A stretch of 39,373 bases of DNA, from contig DVGI01000036.1 of assembly GCA_018712805.1 (NCBI GenBank), forward strand, positions 1 to 39,373, given 5' to 3'. Below are positions 23,547 to 31,702 of the stretch, piece after piece; position 1 is the stretch's first letter, and each line of letters begins with the position of its first letter. The DNA comes from Candidatus Fimenecus excrementavium (GTDB taxonomy: Bacteria; Bacillota; Clostridia; Oscillospirales; Acutalibacteraceae). The notes beneath the pieces were generated by a model. The model was not told where the DNA came from. It worked only from the letters and a program-made list of their open reading frames with translations, and ran no database searches. The translations under genes and the position numbers were made by a program.

Positions 23547-25227
23547 CTTTGAGCGACTCCTTTAAGTTGGTCAGCGCAATTTTGGTTTCCGCGGTGGTCT
23601 CGCCCAAAAGAGAAGCGATTTCCTGCACGATTCGCATTTGCTTTTCAATCACCTTGTCGGTGACTTCAATTGTGTGGCGGCTCATTTCCTCTTTCTTGGC
23701 CTTTTCCTCTTCTTCCGCGGTAATATCGCGCATGATGCACATCAAAATATGATAATTGCGGTCGTAAATGATAGTTTCTTCTATGTATTTCTGATATTCC
23801 GCAAGGTAGACGCGCTTGTCGTGAATATTGATGCCGCTCGAAAGCACTTCAATGAAATCAAACGGCTCCATAATCCGAACGACCGGCTCGCCGAGCACAT
23901 CGCTTTGGTTACGGATATTCAGAATGTCCCGCGCCGCGGCATTGATTTGCTGGACTTCCATTTCTTCGTTCAAAATCAAAATACCGTTGGGCGTGTTGTG
24001 AATGATATTGTCGGAGAAAGACTCGGCTTTATCCTTTAAAAACGGCAGGCACATGGAAAGGTCCGCCTTGCCGTCGAGCACCGCCTGCGCTTTTTCGCGG
24101 CAGGTGTTGTAGCCGCAGGAGCCGCAGTTAAGCTCATCTTCGGGGCGGGTCTTACCCATTTTGCGCAGGATTTCTTCAATCGCGCGCGAGCCCGCTTTCG
24201 GATGGTCTTTCTTCAGATAAATCAGATTTTTTTCGATGGTTTCAGGCGCCGGCTGTTTGACCGGGAAATCTTCGCCGTTCGCCTGTTTTGCGAATTTTTC
24301 CACGGCAATCTGCCCGCGGACGGGCGCGCGGTGGGCACGGTCCATCGCCGGACCGCCGACACAGCTACCCGGGCACGCCGACATTTCAATAAAGCAGTGG
24401 TGAATGTTGCCGGCGATTACGTCGCGAATCGCGCTGATACAAGACGACATGCCGTCGACGGTCATATAGGTATAGTCGTCGTTGTCGCAAAGCATGGATT
24501 TTAAAATGCCGCCCGAAGTCGGGAAAAACCGCGCTTTGCCGCGGCGTTCGTCCAATTCCTGCGACGGTTCAAAAGTCACGTTTTCTTCTGCCATCCAGGC
24601 GTTGAGTTCTTCAAAGGTCAGCACGCAATCGACGATGCCTTCGTATTCTTCCGCCTCGGCTTTTTTCGAAATGCAAGGCCCGATGAACACGGTTTTTGCG
24701 TCCGGGTGTTCGCGCTTAATCGAAGCGCAATGCACCTGCATCGGCGACTGGACGCGCGCAAGACACGGGAGCGCTTCGGTAAAATGCTTTTGAATCAGCA
24801 AATTGACCGTATGGCAGCAAGTGGAAATAATCACGTCCTGTTTGCCGGTAGACGCAAGCCGGTCATATTCCTTTTTTACGACGGTTGCGCCCTCGGCGGT
24901 CTCCGCGGCGTCTGTAAACCCGAGCTGCTTCAGCGCTTTTCGCATAGACGCCATATTGACGTTTTCGTAGTTTGCGACAAACGAAGGCGCGACGCTCGCG
25001 TACACCGGCGCACCGCTTTTCAAAAGCGCTTTACAGCTTTGCACATCGTCGCGAATCTCTTTGGCGTTTTGCGGGCAGGCCACAAAGCACATCCCGCAGA
25101 GAATGCACTCGTCTTCCACAATCTGCGCCTGCGTCCCCGAAAAGCTAATGGATTTGACCGGGCAGTTTCGGATACACTTATAGCAGTTTTTGCAGTTCGA
25201 TTTTTTCAGTTTAATATAATTACCCAT
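23539..25227 (-). CDS. Sensory-type [FeFe] hydrogenase with PAS domain (HydS/HfsB-like, group C)
   Basis: The 562-residue protein has two ferredoxin-type clusters (C12, C15, C18, C22 and C41, C44, C47, C51), an H-cluster domain (about 70-310; L1 STCCHT with C137, L2 FIGPCISKK with C185, L3 SACPGSC with C285 and C289), a four-Cys iron-sulfur domain (CGSCGYNTC at 368-376 plus C393), a PAS domain (about 405-505) and a C-terminal coiled-coil-like helix. The usual Pro of L1 is His here. There is no kinase or GGDEF output. This architecture is that of proposed H2-sensing hydrogenases. The output is probably the overlapping phosphatase gene. The start at 25227 has GGAGG seven bases upstream; the frame to 25278 runs into a terminator. 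Confidence 0.9.
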   Translation of the reverse strand: MGNYIKLKKSNCKNCYKCIRNCPVKSISFSGTQAQIVEDECILCGMCFVACPQNAKEIRDDVQSCKALLKSGAPVYASVAPSFVANYENVNMASMRKALKQLGFTDAAETAEGATVVKKEYDRLASTGKQDVIISTCCHTVNLLIQKHFTEALPCLARVQSPMQVHCASIKREHPDAKTVFIGPCISKKAEAEEYEGIVDCVLTFEELNAWMAEENVTFEPSQELDERRGKARFFPTSGGILKSMLCDNDDYTYMTVDGMSSCISAIRDVIAGNIHHCFIEMSACPGSCVGGPAMDRAHRAPVRGQIAVEKFAKQANGEDFPVKQPAPETIEKNLIYLKKDHPKAGSRAIEEILRKMGKTRPEDELNCGSCGYNTCREKAQAVLDGKADLSMCLPFLKDKAESFSDNIIHNTPNGILILNEEMEVQQINAAARDILNIRNQSDVLGEPVVRIMEPFDFIEVLSSGINIHDKRVYLAEYQKYIEETIIYDRNYHILMCIMRDITAEEEEKAKKEEMSRHTIEVTDKVIEKQMRIVQEIASLLGETTAETKIALTNLKESLKDE

Positions 25228-25257
25228 TCCGTTTCCTCCGAATAAGGCTGTTGACGG

Positions 25258-25297
25258 AAAAAAGGCAGTGCGGACCAAAGTCCGTTCCGCACTGCCT
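25258..25297 (-). terminator. Strong intra-block terminator/attenuator before the sensory hydrogenase
   Basis: A perfect 12-base stem (25263-25274 with 25286-25297) with an 11-base loop is followed on the minus strand by a run of six T (25258-25263). It lies six bases after the stop of the small [2Fe-2S] gene and 30 bases before the sensory hydrogenase start. No promoter fits in the remaining gap. An alternative inner stem CGGAC/GTCCG could form in the loop. Confidence 0.85.
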
Positions 25298-25302
25298 GAA
25301 GA

Positions 25303-25542
25303 TTATATTTTAGAAAGAATTTGCGTTTTGAAAAAGTCATCTACCGTTTCGGGAGAAACAGAGAACAGCTCGTCGTTTACCGTCACACTGACGCCGTGCT
25401 GGCAGTTGCCCATGCAGAATTTACCGCTGAGCTCCACTTTGTCTTTTAAGTTGTTTTCGGCAATCAGCGCCTGCAGTCTTTCTACGACCTGGCGCGACCC
25501 TTTCAAATGGCAAGAGCTTCCGATGCAAACTGTTACTTTCAT
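25303..25542 (-). CDS. Small thioredoxin-fold [2Fe-2S] ferredoxin (NuoE C-domain-like)
   Basis: This 79-residue protein corresponds to the C-terminal half of NuoE/HydC-type subunits. It keeps the four cluster cysteines in the usual pattern: Cys6 and Cys11 (VCIGSSC), Cys43 and Cys47 (CMGNC). It probably passes electrons to or from the neighbouring hydrogenases, as the small subunit does in NADH-linked hydrogenase complexes. AAGGAG lies eight bases before the ATG. It follows the APH-fold gene by 33 bases and is followed at once by a strong hairpin terminator. Confidence 0.9.
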   Translation of the reverse strand: MKVTVCIGSSCHLKGSRQVVERLQALIAENNLKDKVELSGKFCMGNCQHGVSVTVNDELFSVSPETVDDFFKTQILSKI

Positions 25543-25575
25543 TGCAGATTCTCCTTATTTATTATCGCTTGCGGC

Positions 25576-26325
25576 TTATTCGTAATCGACAACGTCAAGC
25601 CAGCGGGTAAGCAGCTCTTTTTCTTCCGGGTTGCGCTTGACACTTTGGGAAGCGGCAACAATCGGGAGCCATTTCTGGACGTACTGCTTGGCGGTGTCGC
25701 TCTTTTGGCAGAAGAGGTCCAGGTATTTCTCGGCCAGTTCTTCTTCGCCCTTCAAATAGAACACAAGGTACGTTCTTGCCGCGTCGGCGGAAGCGTTGCC
25801 CTGGGTAGCGTGCGCCCAGTCGATGATATAGTTGACGCCGTCTTCGCCGACGATGACGTTGCTCGGACGGAAATCGCCGTGGCAGACCTTGTTGTGCTTG
25901 GGCATACCCTCTAAGCGGGTGTGCAGCTCATAACGCGTGGTCGCGTCAAGGTCGGTTTCGGAGATTTTCCGGTTCATTTTATCTTTCAGCTTATTAAGCA
26001 GGGGTGCTTTGCGGGAATGAATATCAAGCTGAATATCGACAAACAGATTCATGTATTCGTCGATTTTGTCGGGGTTTTCATCCATCAAACGGGCAAGTGT
26101 TTTACCCTTGATGAATTCCGAAACGATTGCCCATTTGCCGTCAACCACGCCGACTTCCAAAAGCTTCGGAATCGGCAGGCCGGTTTCTTCAACTCTCGCC
26201 TGATTGAGCGCCTCGTTGAGGATATCGGATTTTTTGTAATCCGCATCGAAAACTTTGATGGCACAGTCGCCGTCTTTGTAGACGGTTTTGGATGTTCTTA
26301 CCGCAATAACTTTATCGAGCTTCAT
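25576..26325 (-). CDS. APH/ChoK-fold phosphotransferase-like protein
   Basis: The 249-residue protein has the aminoglycoside/choline-kinase fold. The N-lobe has VSEFIKGKTLARLM, the hinge region of the family. The C-lobe has the catalytic loop CHGDFRPSN (Brenner motif, catalytic Asp in HGD) and YIIDWAHATQG, the metal-binding DxD-type segment. Family members phosphorylate small molecules or, in some cases, proteins. Nothing points to antibiotic resistance here. It lies 14 bases after adhE, with AGGAGG before its start, inside the rex-adhE-hydrogenase block, which suggests a role in that pathway. The substrate is unknown. Confidence 0.8.
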   Translation of the reverse strand: MKLDKVIAVRTSKTVYKDGDCAIKVFDADYKKSDILNEALNQARVEETGLPIPKLLEVGVVDGKWAIVSEFIKGKTLARLMDENPDKIDEYMNLFVDIQLDIHSRKAPLLNKLKDKMNRKISETDLDATTRYELHTRLEGMPKHNKVCHGDFRPSNVIVGEDGVNYIIDWAHATQGNASADAARTYLVFYLKGEEELAEKYLDLFCQKSDTAKQYVQKWLPIVAASQSVKRNPEEKELLTRWLDVVDYE

Positions 26326-26339
26326 TCTGATTCCTCCTG

Positions 26340-28949
26340 TTATTCACCGTAATATGCCTTGAGATACATCTCTTTGATTTCGCTCATCAGCGGATATCTC
26401 GGGTTCGCGCCCGTGCACTGGTCGTTGAACGCCTGCTCAACCATTTCATCCAGCGTATCCAAGAAGTATTTTTCATCTACGCCGTAATCGCGGATGGTCT
26501 TTTTGATGCCGATGTGCTCTTTGAGTTCATCGAGCTTTGCAATCAGGTTTTCAAGCTTCTCTTCGTTGGTCTTGCCGGTTACGCCGAGCGCGTCTGCGAC
26601 TTCGCAGTATCTTTCCAAGGTGTGCGGGTGGTCATACTGGGAGAAAGTACCCATCTTGGTGGGAACTTCCGCTGCGTTAAAGCGCAGAACATGGTCAATC
26701 AGCAGTGCGTTTGCAATACCGTGCGGCAGGTGGTGGAACGCGCCGAGTTTGTGCGCCATGGAGTGGCAAACACCGAGGAACGCGTTGGCAAACGCCATAC
26801 CGGCCATAGTTGCCGCGTTGCCCATTTTTTCACGGGCAACCGGGTCGGTCTGACCGTTGTCATAGGCTCTGGGCAGGTACTGGAAAATCATTTGCAAAGC
26901 GCGAATGGCAAGACCGTCGGTATAGTCGGTTGCCATAATCGAAGCGTAAGCTTCGAGCGCGTGGGTAACAGCGTCGATACCGGAAGCAGAGGTAAGGCCT
27001 TTCGGTGCGCTCATCATCATATCCGCATCAACGATTGCCATATTCGGCAGAAGCTGATAGTCGGCAAGCGGCCATTTCACGCCGGTGTCTGCATCGGTGA
27101 TGATTGCAAACGGGGTAACTTCAGAGCCGGTACCCGCGGAGGTCGGAATCGCGATGAAGTAAGCTTTTTCGCCCATCTTCGGGAAGGTGTAGATTCTCTT
27201 GCGGATGTCCATGAAGTCCATAGCCATGTCGGAGAAGTCCACGTCGGGGTGTTCATACATCACCCACATGATTTTTGCAGCGTCCATTGCGGAACCGCCG
27301 CCGATGGCGATGATGGTATCCGGCTGGAACTGGGTCATCTGGTCAGTACCCTTTCTCGCGCACTGGAGCGTCGGGTCGGGAGCAACTTCATAGAAGCAAG
27401 TGTGCTGAATGCCCATTTCGTCGAGCTTCTCTTCAATCGGCTTGGTGTAGCCGTTATTGTAAAGGAACGAGTCGGTAACAATAAACGCCTTTTTCTTGCC
27501 CATGACCGTTTTCAGTTCGTCAAGCGCAACAGGCAGGCAGCCTTTTTTGAAATACACCTTTTCGGGTGCGCGGAACCACAGCATATTTTCCCTTCTTTCG
27601 GCAACGGTTTTGATATTCAACAGATGTTTGACACCGACGTTTTCGGAAACCGAGTTGCCGCCCCAGGAGCCGCAGCCGAGTGTCAGAGAGGGTGCCAGTT
27701 TGAAGTTGTAAAGGTCGCCGATACCGCCTTGAGAAGAAGGTGTGTTGACAAGAATACGGCAGGTCTTCATCCGCTCGCCGAACTCCGCAAGCTTTGCCTG
27801 TTCGGTGATGGGGTTTAAGTACACGGAAGAGGTGTGACCGTAACCGCCGTCAGCAATGAGGTGTTCCGCCTTATCGAGCGCGTCGGAGAAATCCTTTGCC
27901 TTATACATAGCAAGAACAGGAGACAGCTTTTCGTGTGCGAATTCTTCGGAAATATCTACGCTTTCGACTTCACCGATTAAAACCTTGGTGGTTTCGGGTA
28001 CGGTAACGCCGGCGAGCTGTGCAATCTTGTAAGCGGGCTGACCGACGATTTTCGCGTTCAGCGCGCCGTTGATGATAATGGTCTTTCTGACTTTATCAAT
28101 TTCGCCTTTTTTCAGGAAATAGCAGCCGCGCGCTAAGAATTCGTCTTTGACTTTCTTATAGACTTTGTCAAGCACGATAACGGACTGCTCGGAAGCGCAA
28201 ATCATACCGTTATCGAACGTTTTGGAGTGGATAATCGAGTTGACGGCCAAAAGAATGTCCGCGGTGTCGTCGATAATCGCCGGGGTATTGCCCGCGCCGA
28301 CGCCGAGCGCCGGTTTACCGGAAGAATACGCCGACTTGACCATGCCGGGGCCGCCGGTTGCAAGGATGATGTCCGCTTCTTTCATCAAAAGCGTGGTCAT
28401 TTCCAAAGACGGAATGTCAATCCAGCCGATGATGCCCTCGGGTGCGCCGGCTTCGACCGCCGCTTCCAACACAACTTTCGCCGCGGCGATGGTGGATTTT
28501 TTCGCACGCGGGTGGGGGCTGATGATGATACCGTTTCTGGTTTTCAGGGAGATAAGCGTTTTAAAAATCGCCGTTGAGGTGGGGTTGGTGGTCGGGATAA
28601 CCGCCGCAACAACACCGATGGGCTCAGCAATCTTTTTGATGCCGTAAGCCTTATCCTCTTCGACTACACCGCAGGTCTTGGTGTTTTTGTAAGCGTTGTA
28701 AATATATTCCGCCGCATAGTGGTTTTTGATAACCTTATCTTCGACCACGCCCATGCCGGTCTCTTCGACCGCCATTTTGGCAAGCGGGATACGCTGTTTG
28801 TTTGCGGCAATCGCGGCAGCGCGGAAGATCTTATCGACCTGCTCCTGCGAATATGTCGCGAAGACTGCCTGCGCCTCGCGGACCCGTTTCAATGTTTTTT
28901 CAAGCATTTCAACAGAATCGACGATTTCGTAAGTCTTTGCATTTTCCAT
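26340..28949 (-). CDS. adhE: Bifunctional acetaldehyde-CoA/alcohol dehydrogenase
   Basis: AdhE reduces acetyl-CoA to acetaldehyde and then ethanol, oxidising two NADH, and forms spirosomes. The 869-residue protein has an N-terminal aldehyde dehydrogenase domain (catalytic Cys in NGMICASEQS) and a C-terminal iron alcohol dehydrogenase (GGGSAMDAAK, SGIDAVTHALEAY, CHSMAHKLGAFHHLPHG). Both halves look complete. I start it at 28949, where AAAGGAG lies ten bases upstream; the TTG three codons earlier is too close to that site. The ribosome site lies within the last codons of rex and the start is only five bases after the rex stop, so the genes form one operon under Rex control. Confidence 0.97.
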   Translation of the reverse strand: MENAKTYEIVDSVEMLEKTLKRVREAQAVFATYSQEQVDKIFRAAAIAANKQRIPLAKMAVEETGMGVVEDKVIKNHYAAEYIYNAYKNTKTCGVVEEDKAYGIKKIAEPIGVVAAVIPTTNPTSTAIFKTLISLKTRNGIIISPHPRAKKSTIAAAKVVLEAAVEAGAPEGIIGWIDIPSLEMTTLLMKEADIILATGGPGMVKSAYSSGKPALGVGAGNTPAIIDDTADILLAVNSIIHSKTFDNGMICASEQSVIVLDKVYKKVKDEFLARGCYFLKKGEIDKVRKTIIINGALNAKIVGQPAYKIAQLAGVTVPETTKVLIGEVESVDISEEFAHEKLSPVLAMYKAKDFSDALDKAEHLIADGGYGHTSSVYLNPITEQAKLAEFGERMKTCRILVNTPSSQGGIGDLYNFKLAPSLTLGCGSWGGNSVSENVGVKHLLNIKTVAERRENMLWFRAPEKVYFKKGCLPVALDELKTVMGKKKAFIVTDSFLYNNGYTKPIEEKLDEMGIQHTCFYEVAPDPTLQCARKGTDQMTQFQPDTIIAIGGGSAMDAAKIMWVMYEHPDVDFSDMAMDFMDIRKRIYTFPKMGEKAYFIAIPTSAGTGSEVTPFAIITDADTGVKWPLADYQLLPNMAIVDADMMMSAPKGLTSASGIDAVTHALEAYASIMATDYTDGLAIRALQMIFQYLPRAYDNGQTDPVAREKMGNAATMAGMAFANAFLGVCHSMAHKLGAFHHLPHGIANALLIDHVLRFNAAEVPTKMGTFSQYDHPHTLERYCEVADALGVTGKTNEEKLENLIAKLDELKEHIGIKKTIRDYGVDEKYFLDTLDEMVEQAFNDQCTGANPRYPLMSEIKEMYLKAYYGE

Positions 28950-28954
28950 TGTAC

Positions 28955-29638
28955 TCAATCTCCTTTGCTCCTGGTTTCAGGATTGTTTGTCATGGTTTTT
29001 TTCAGATGGGCGGACAACACCGCAAGCGACGACGCTATGTTTTCATTTTGCAGCAAGATGCCTTGCGGCACGGTAATATGCGTCGGTGCAAAATTGAGAA
29101 TTGCCCGGATTCCGCAGGCGACCAGCTTGTCACAAACCGCTTGCGCGCTTTCGGCGGGGACGGTCACAATGCCGATGTGAATCCGCATTCGTTCGCAGAG
29201 GTCTTCGAGTTTTTCCATTGGGAAAATCCGTTGTTCTGTGCCGAATGTCTGCGCGGTAAGGGTTTCGTCGGTGTCGAACGCGGCGACGATATGCACGCCG
29301 TATTCCGCAAAGCCTTTGTAGTTCAAAAGCGCTCTTCCGAGCTGCCCGGCGCCGACCAAAACCGCTTCGTTGACATTGTCATAGCCCAAGAAAGACTCTA
29401 AGTCCCGCACGAGCTGCGTTGTGTCAAACCCCGTTTTCGGTTTGCCTGCACACGAACTGACAAAAGCGATATCCTTTCTCACCTGAACCTCGTTTTGCCC
29501 CAAGGCGGCGGCAATCTTCGGCGCAGAGACCGTTTGAACGCCTTCGCTTTGCAGTTTTTTAAGGTAATTCAGATAATTGGGCAACCTCAAAAGCGCCTGC
29601 CTGGATATGCCCTGCACAGTGTTTTTCGAGTTGCGCAT
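28955..29638 (-). CDS. rex: Redox-sensing transcriptional repressor Rex
   Basis: Rex binds DNA when NADH/NAD+ is low and lets go when NADH rises, switching on fermentative genes. The 227-residue protein has the N-terminal winged helix (about 1-80, with ISRQALLRLPNYLNYLKKL and VQVRKDIAFVS) and a Rossmann NAD(H)-binding domain (VLVGAGQLGRALLNY, then FDTDE). The C-terminal swapped helix is present. AGGAG lies 11 bases before the ATG. It is the first gene of the block and two Rex-type operators overlap or flank its promoter, so it represses itself and adhE. Confidence 0.95.
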   Translation of the reverse strand: MRNSKNTVQGISRQALLRLPNYLNYLKKLQSEGVQTVSAPKIAAALGQNEVQVRKDIAFVSSCAGKPKTGFDTTQLVRDLESFLGYDNVNEAVLVGAGQLGRALLNYKGFAEYGVHIVAAFDTDETLTAQTFGTEQRIFPMEKLEDLCERMRIHIGIVTVPAESAQAVCDKLVACGIRAILNFAPTHITVPQGILLQNENIASSLAVLSAHLKKTMTNNPETRSKGD

Positions 29639-29677
29639 TTGGCATTTCGCTCCTATCAGTATTTTCGTATTGATTTA

Positions 29678-29706
29678 ATCATAGTCCATTGTTAAATAAT
29701 TGTCAA
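29678..29706 (-). promoter_or_regulatory. Promoter of the rex-adhE operon
   Basis: On the minus strand a perfect TTGACA (29701-29706) is 17 bases from TATGAT (29678-29683). The first Rex operator covers the -35 box and most of the spacer. Confidence 0.9.
29689..29706. promoter_or_regulatory. Rex operator 1 (overlapping the rex -35 box)
   Basis: TTGTTAAATAATTGTCAA matches TTGTTAA-N4-TTAACAA at 12 of 14 defined positions and overlaps the promoter, as expected for repression. Confidence 0.75.
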
Positions 29707-29713
29707 TGGTAAT

Positions 29714-29731
29714 TTGTTAATCTTTTAACAT
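29714..29731. promoter_or_regulatory. Rex operator 2 (upstream of the rex promoter)
   Basis: TTGTTAATCTTTTAACAT matches the Rex consensus at 13 of 14 defined positions. Its centre lies 25 bases from that of operator 1. Confidence 0.8.
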
Positions 29732-29918
29732 CTGTTTCCATGAACAAAAAGAGTGGTTTGGTGCGTATGGTTTTGTGCAAAATTACAGTATTACAGAATG
29801 GCCGTTCCTCCCCTTTTAAAATATGTCTTACAAAAATATTTTATCGCAAACCGGCGGCGTTGTCTATGGGCGGTTTGTGCAGTTTTTTAAAGTGGTTTTT
29901 GTGCATATGCGCAGATAT

Positions 29919-29948
29919 GAAAAAAGCCCGGCAAAAGCCGGACTTTTT
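29919..29948 (-). terminator. Terminator of mgtE
   Basis: Stem AAAAAGCCCGGC / GCCGGACTTTTT (29921-29946, one G-U pair) with an AAAA loop, U-rich on the minus-strand exit side. It starts 20 bases after the mgtE stop. Confidence 0.85.
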
Positions 29949-29966
29949 AAAAATATATTTTGGTTT

Positions 29967-31301
29967 TTATATACCGAGAATCATAGACGCGACGCGGAAA
30001 TAGATAAGGAGGGAAAGCGCGTCGACAATCGTTGTGATAAACGGACTTGCCATAACGGCGGGGTCAAAGTGGAGACGTTTTGCCAAAATCGGCAGCGTGC
30101 AGCCGATGAACTTCGCCAAAATAATGGTTAAGACCATGGTGACGCAAACAACGGCGGCGACCATAACACCGACACGGTCGATTAACAGCATTTTGCCGAA
30201 GTTGACAAGCGCCAGCGTAACACCGCAAAGGAACGCCACGCGAAATTCTTTCCAAATGACGTGGAATGTGTCGCGGAACGTGATGTCACCCAAAGAAAGG
30301 CCGCGGATAATTGTAACTGAGGACTGCCCGCCGCAGTTGCCGCCGGTGTCCATCAGCATCGGGATAAACGCGGTCAAAACGACGTAAGACTGCAAGGCAT
30401 CTTCAAAGTGGGTGATGATTTTGCCGGTAAAGGTGGCGGAAACCATCAACAATAAAAGCCACGGGAAGCGCTTTTTCCACGTTTCAAAAACGGACATTTT
30501 CAGATACGGCTTGTCCGTAGGCGTGATAGCCGCCATCTTTTCAATGTCTTCGGTGTTCTCGTCCTGCAAGACGTCCATCGCATCGTCGATGGTGACAATA
30601 CCGACCAAGCGGTTTTCCTGGTCAACGACCGGCAGCGCCAAAAGGTCATATTTGCGGAATTTTTCCGCGACGATTTCTTTATCTTCCAGCGTGTTGGCGG
30701 AAATGATATTGGTATCCATGATTTCAAAGATTTTTGCGTTTTTTTCAGAGAGCAGCAAATCTTTGACGGTCACTATCCCCAACAGCTTACGGTTTTCGTC
30801 GGTGACGTAACAAATATAAATCGTTTCTTTGTCGACGCCGGTGCGGCGGATGCGGGTAAAAGCATCTTCCACGGTCATGTATTTTTTTAAGTCGACATAT
30901 TCAATCGTCATAATGCTGCCGGCGGAATCCTCCGGGTATTGGAGAATTTCATTGATGCTTTTGCGCACCTCTGGGTCTGTGTGCATCAAAATGCGTTTGA
31001 CAACCGTTGCCGGCATTTCTTCAATGATGTCGACCGCGTCGTCGACATATAATTCGTCTAAAACTTCGCGCAGCTCGTTATCGCTGAAAGCGCGGATTAA
31101 AAACTCCTGCGCGTCGGAATCCATATTGACGAACACTTCCGCCGCAAGTTCTTTTGGCAAAATACGGTATAACAGCGGCAGTTTTTCCTGCGGCAGTTCT
31201 TTGAGCACCGCCGCAATATCCGCTTCGTTCATTTCGGAAAGCAGATTTTTAAGCTCAGAATATTTCTTTTCGTCTAACAATGCAAGGATTTGATCGTACA
31301 C
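29967..31301 (-). CDS. mgtE: Magnesium transporter MgtE
   Basis: MgtE is a Mg2+-gated channel-like importer. The 444-residue protein has an N-terminal helical superhelix domain (1-125), tandem CBS domains (about 130-250, with EDSAGSIMTIEYV and LPVVDQENRLVGIVTIDDAMDV), a connecting helix and five membrane spans (about 280-444). The pore region has PMLMDTGGNCGGQSSV. The start is GTG at 31301 with AGGAGGG eight bases upstream. The long leader carries an M-box riboswitch, a terminator hairpin and a small ORF, so expression should rise when Mg2+ is low. Confidence 0.96.
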   Translation of the reverse strand: MYDQILALLDEKKYSELKNLLSEMNEADIAAVLKELPQEKLPLLYRILPKELAAEVFVNMDSDAQEFLIRAFSDNELREVLDELYVDDAVDIIEEMPATVVKRILMHTDPEVRKSINEILQYPEDSAGSIMTIEYVDLKKYMTVEDAFTRIRRTGVDKETIYICYVTDENRKLLGIVTVKDLLLSEKNAKIFEIMDTNIISANTLEDKEIVAEKFRKYDLLALPVVDQENRLVGIVTIDDAMDVLQDENTEDIEKMAAITPTDKPYLKMSVFETWKKRFPWLLLLMVSATFTGKIITHFEDALQSYVVLTAFIPMLMDTGGNCGGQSSVTIIRGLSLGDITFRDTFHVIWKEFRVAFLCGVTLALVNFGKMLLIDRVGVMVAAVVCVTMVLTIILAKFIGCTLPILAKRLHFDPAVMASPFITTIVDALSLLIYFRVASMILGI

Positions 31302-31364
31302 CTTGTTTCCCTCCTGTCTTTATAGTATGCTCTTAAAAAGCACCGCGGAAACAAAGCGCAAAGC

Positions 31365-31454
31365 TCAACCGAAAATAACGGCACAAAAAGCCGTCAAGTC
31401 CGTCTCCCTAGATCGGGGGTTGGGTTCTGCACTTTTCGCGCTTGTTGTGTCCAT
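31365..31454 (-). CDS. Candidate 29-residue leader peptide between M-box and mgtE
   Basis: An ATG at 31454 is preceded six bases upstream by GAGGTG, and the frame runs 29 codons to TGA at 31365. The middle contains AEPNPRSRETDL, and the end is hydrophobic (AFCAVIFG). It lies after the riboswitch terminator and 63 bases before the mgtE start. A small stem (ACGGC/GCCGT) followed by TATTTT overlaps the last codons. This could be a second, translation-dependent control step. It could also be chance. Confidence 0.4.
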   Translation of the reverse strand: MDTTSAKSAEPNPRSRETDLTAFCAVIFG

Positions 31455-31484
31455 TATTTTCACCTCACAATAAAAAAAATCTGT

Positions 31485-31521
31485 AAAAAGCGCACACCGC
31501 CGAACGAAAAGCGGTATGCGC
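31485..31521 (-). terminator. Regulatory terminator of the M-box
   Basis: An 11-base stem (31490-31500 with 31511-31521, one G-U pair) and a ten-base loop are followed on the minus strand by TTTTT (31485-31489). It lies about 20 bases after the riboswitch core, the usual place for the expression platform. Confidence 0.85.
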
Positions 31522-31540
31522 ATTTTTTCGCATTATGGTT

Positions 31541-31702
31541 TCGTTCAAGCTTTAGCTTCAGAGGGCATGTAACTGCGTTAAAACACACCTTGTTTTTTCG
31601 ATGTGCCCTGTTGACCTGCTGACGGTGTCTCCACCGTTTCGCGGCAGCAGCCCGTATCCCTGTGGGAGCCTTACCTACCGATATTTTTTAGGCTTGTCTA
31701 TT
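31541..31702 (-). promoter_or_regulatory. M-box (ykoK-type) Mg2+ riboswitch
   Basis: On the minus strand the conserved M-box blocks appear in order: GGTAGGTAAGGCTCCCACAG (31660-31679), then GATACGGGCTGCTGCC, GAGACACCGTCAGCAGGTCAAC, CGCAGTTACATGCCC and the closing GAAGCTAAAGCTTGAACG. These match the known ykoK leader consensus as I remember it. Mg2+ binding should favour the downstream terminator and turn mgtE off. The exact ends are approximate. Confidence 0.92.

Larger units (their letters stand above)
29639..29966. other. Intergenic region between rex and mgtE
   Basis: This 328-base stretch holds the rex promoter, two Rex-type operators (29689-29731) and the mgtE terminator (29921-29946). 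Between about 29740 and 29915 I see no gene; open frames there have no ribosome site worth trusting. Confidence 0.7.

Noticed and set aside
25576-26325. Aminoglycoside resistance gene
   Set aside because: The fold and HGD motif fit the APH superfamily, but the operon context (adhE, hydrogenases) and lack of mobile-element signs argue against a resistance role.
26514-27818. 434-codon plus-strand open frame inside adhE
   Set aside because: It lies wholly antisense to conserved AdhE domains, so it is a codon-bias shadow despite its length.
29740-30131. Two plus-strand open frames after the rex promoter
   Set aside because: They cross the mgtE terminator and run antisense into mgtE. No ribosome site or family resemblance.
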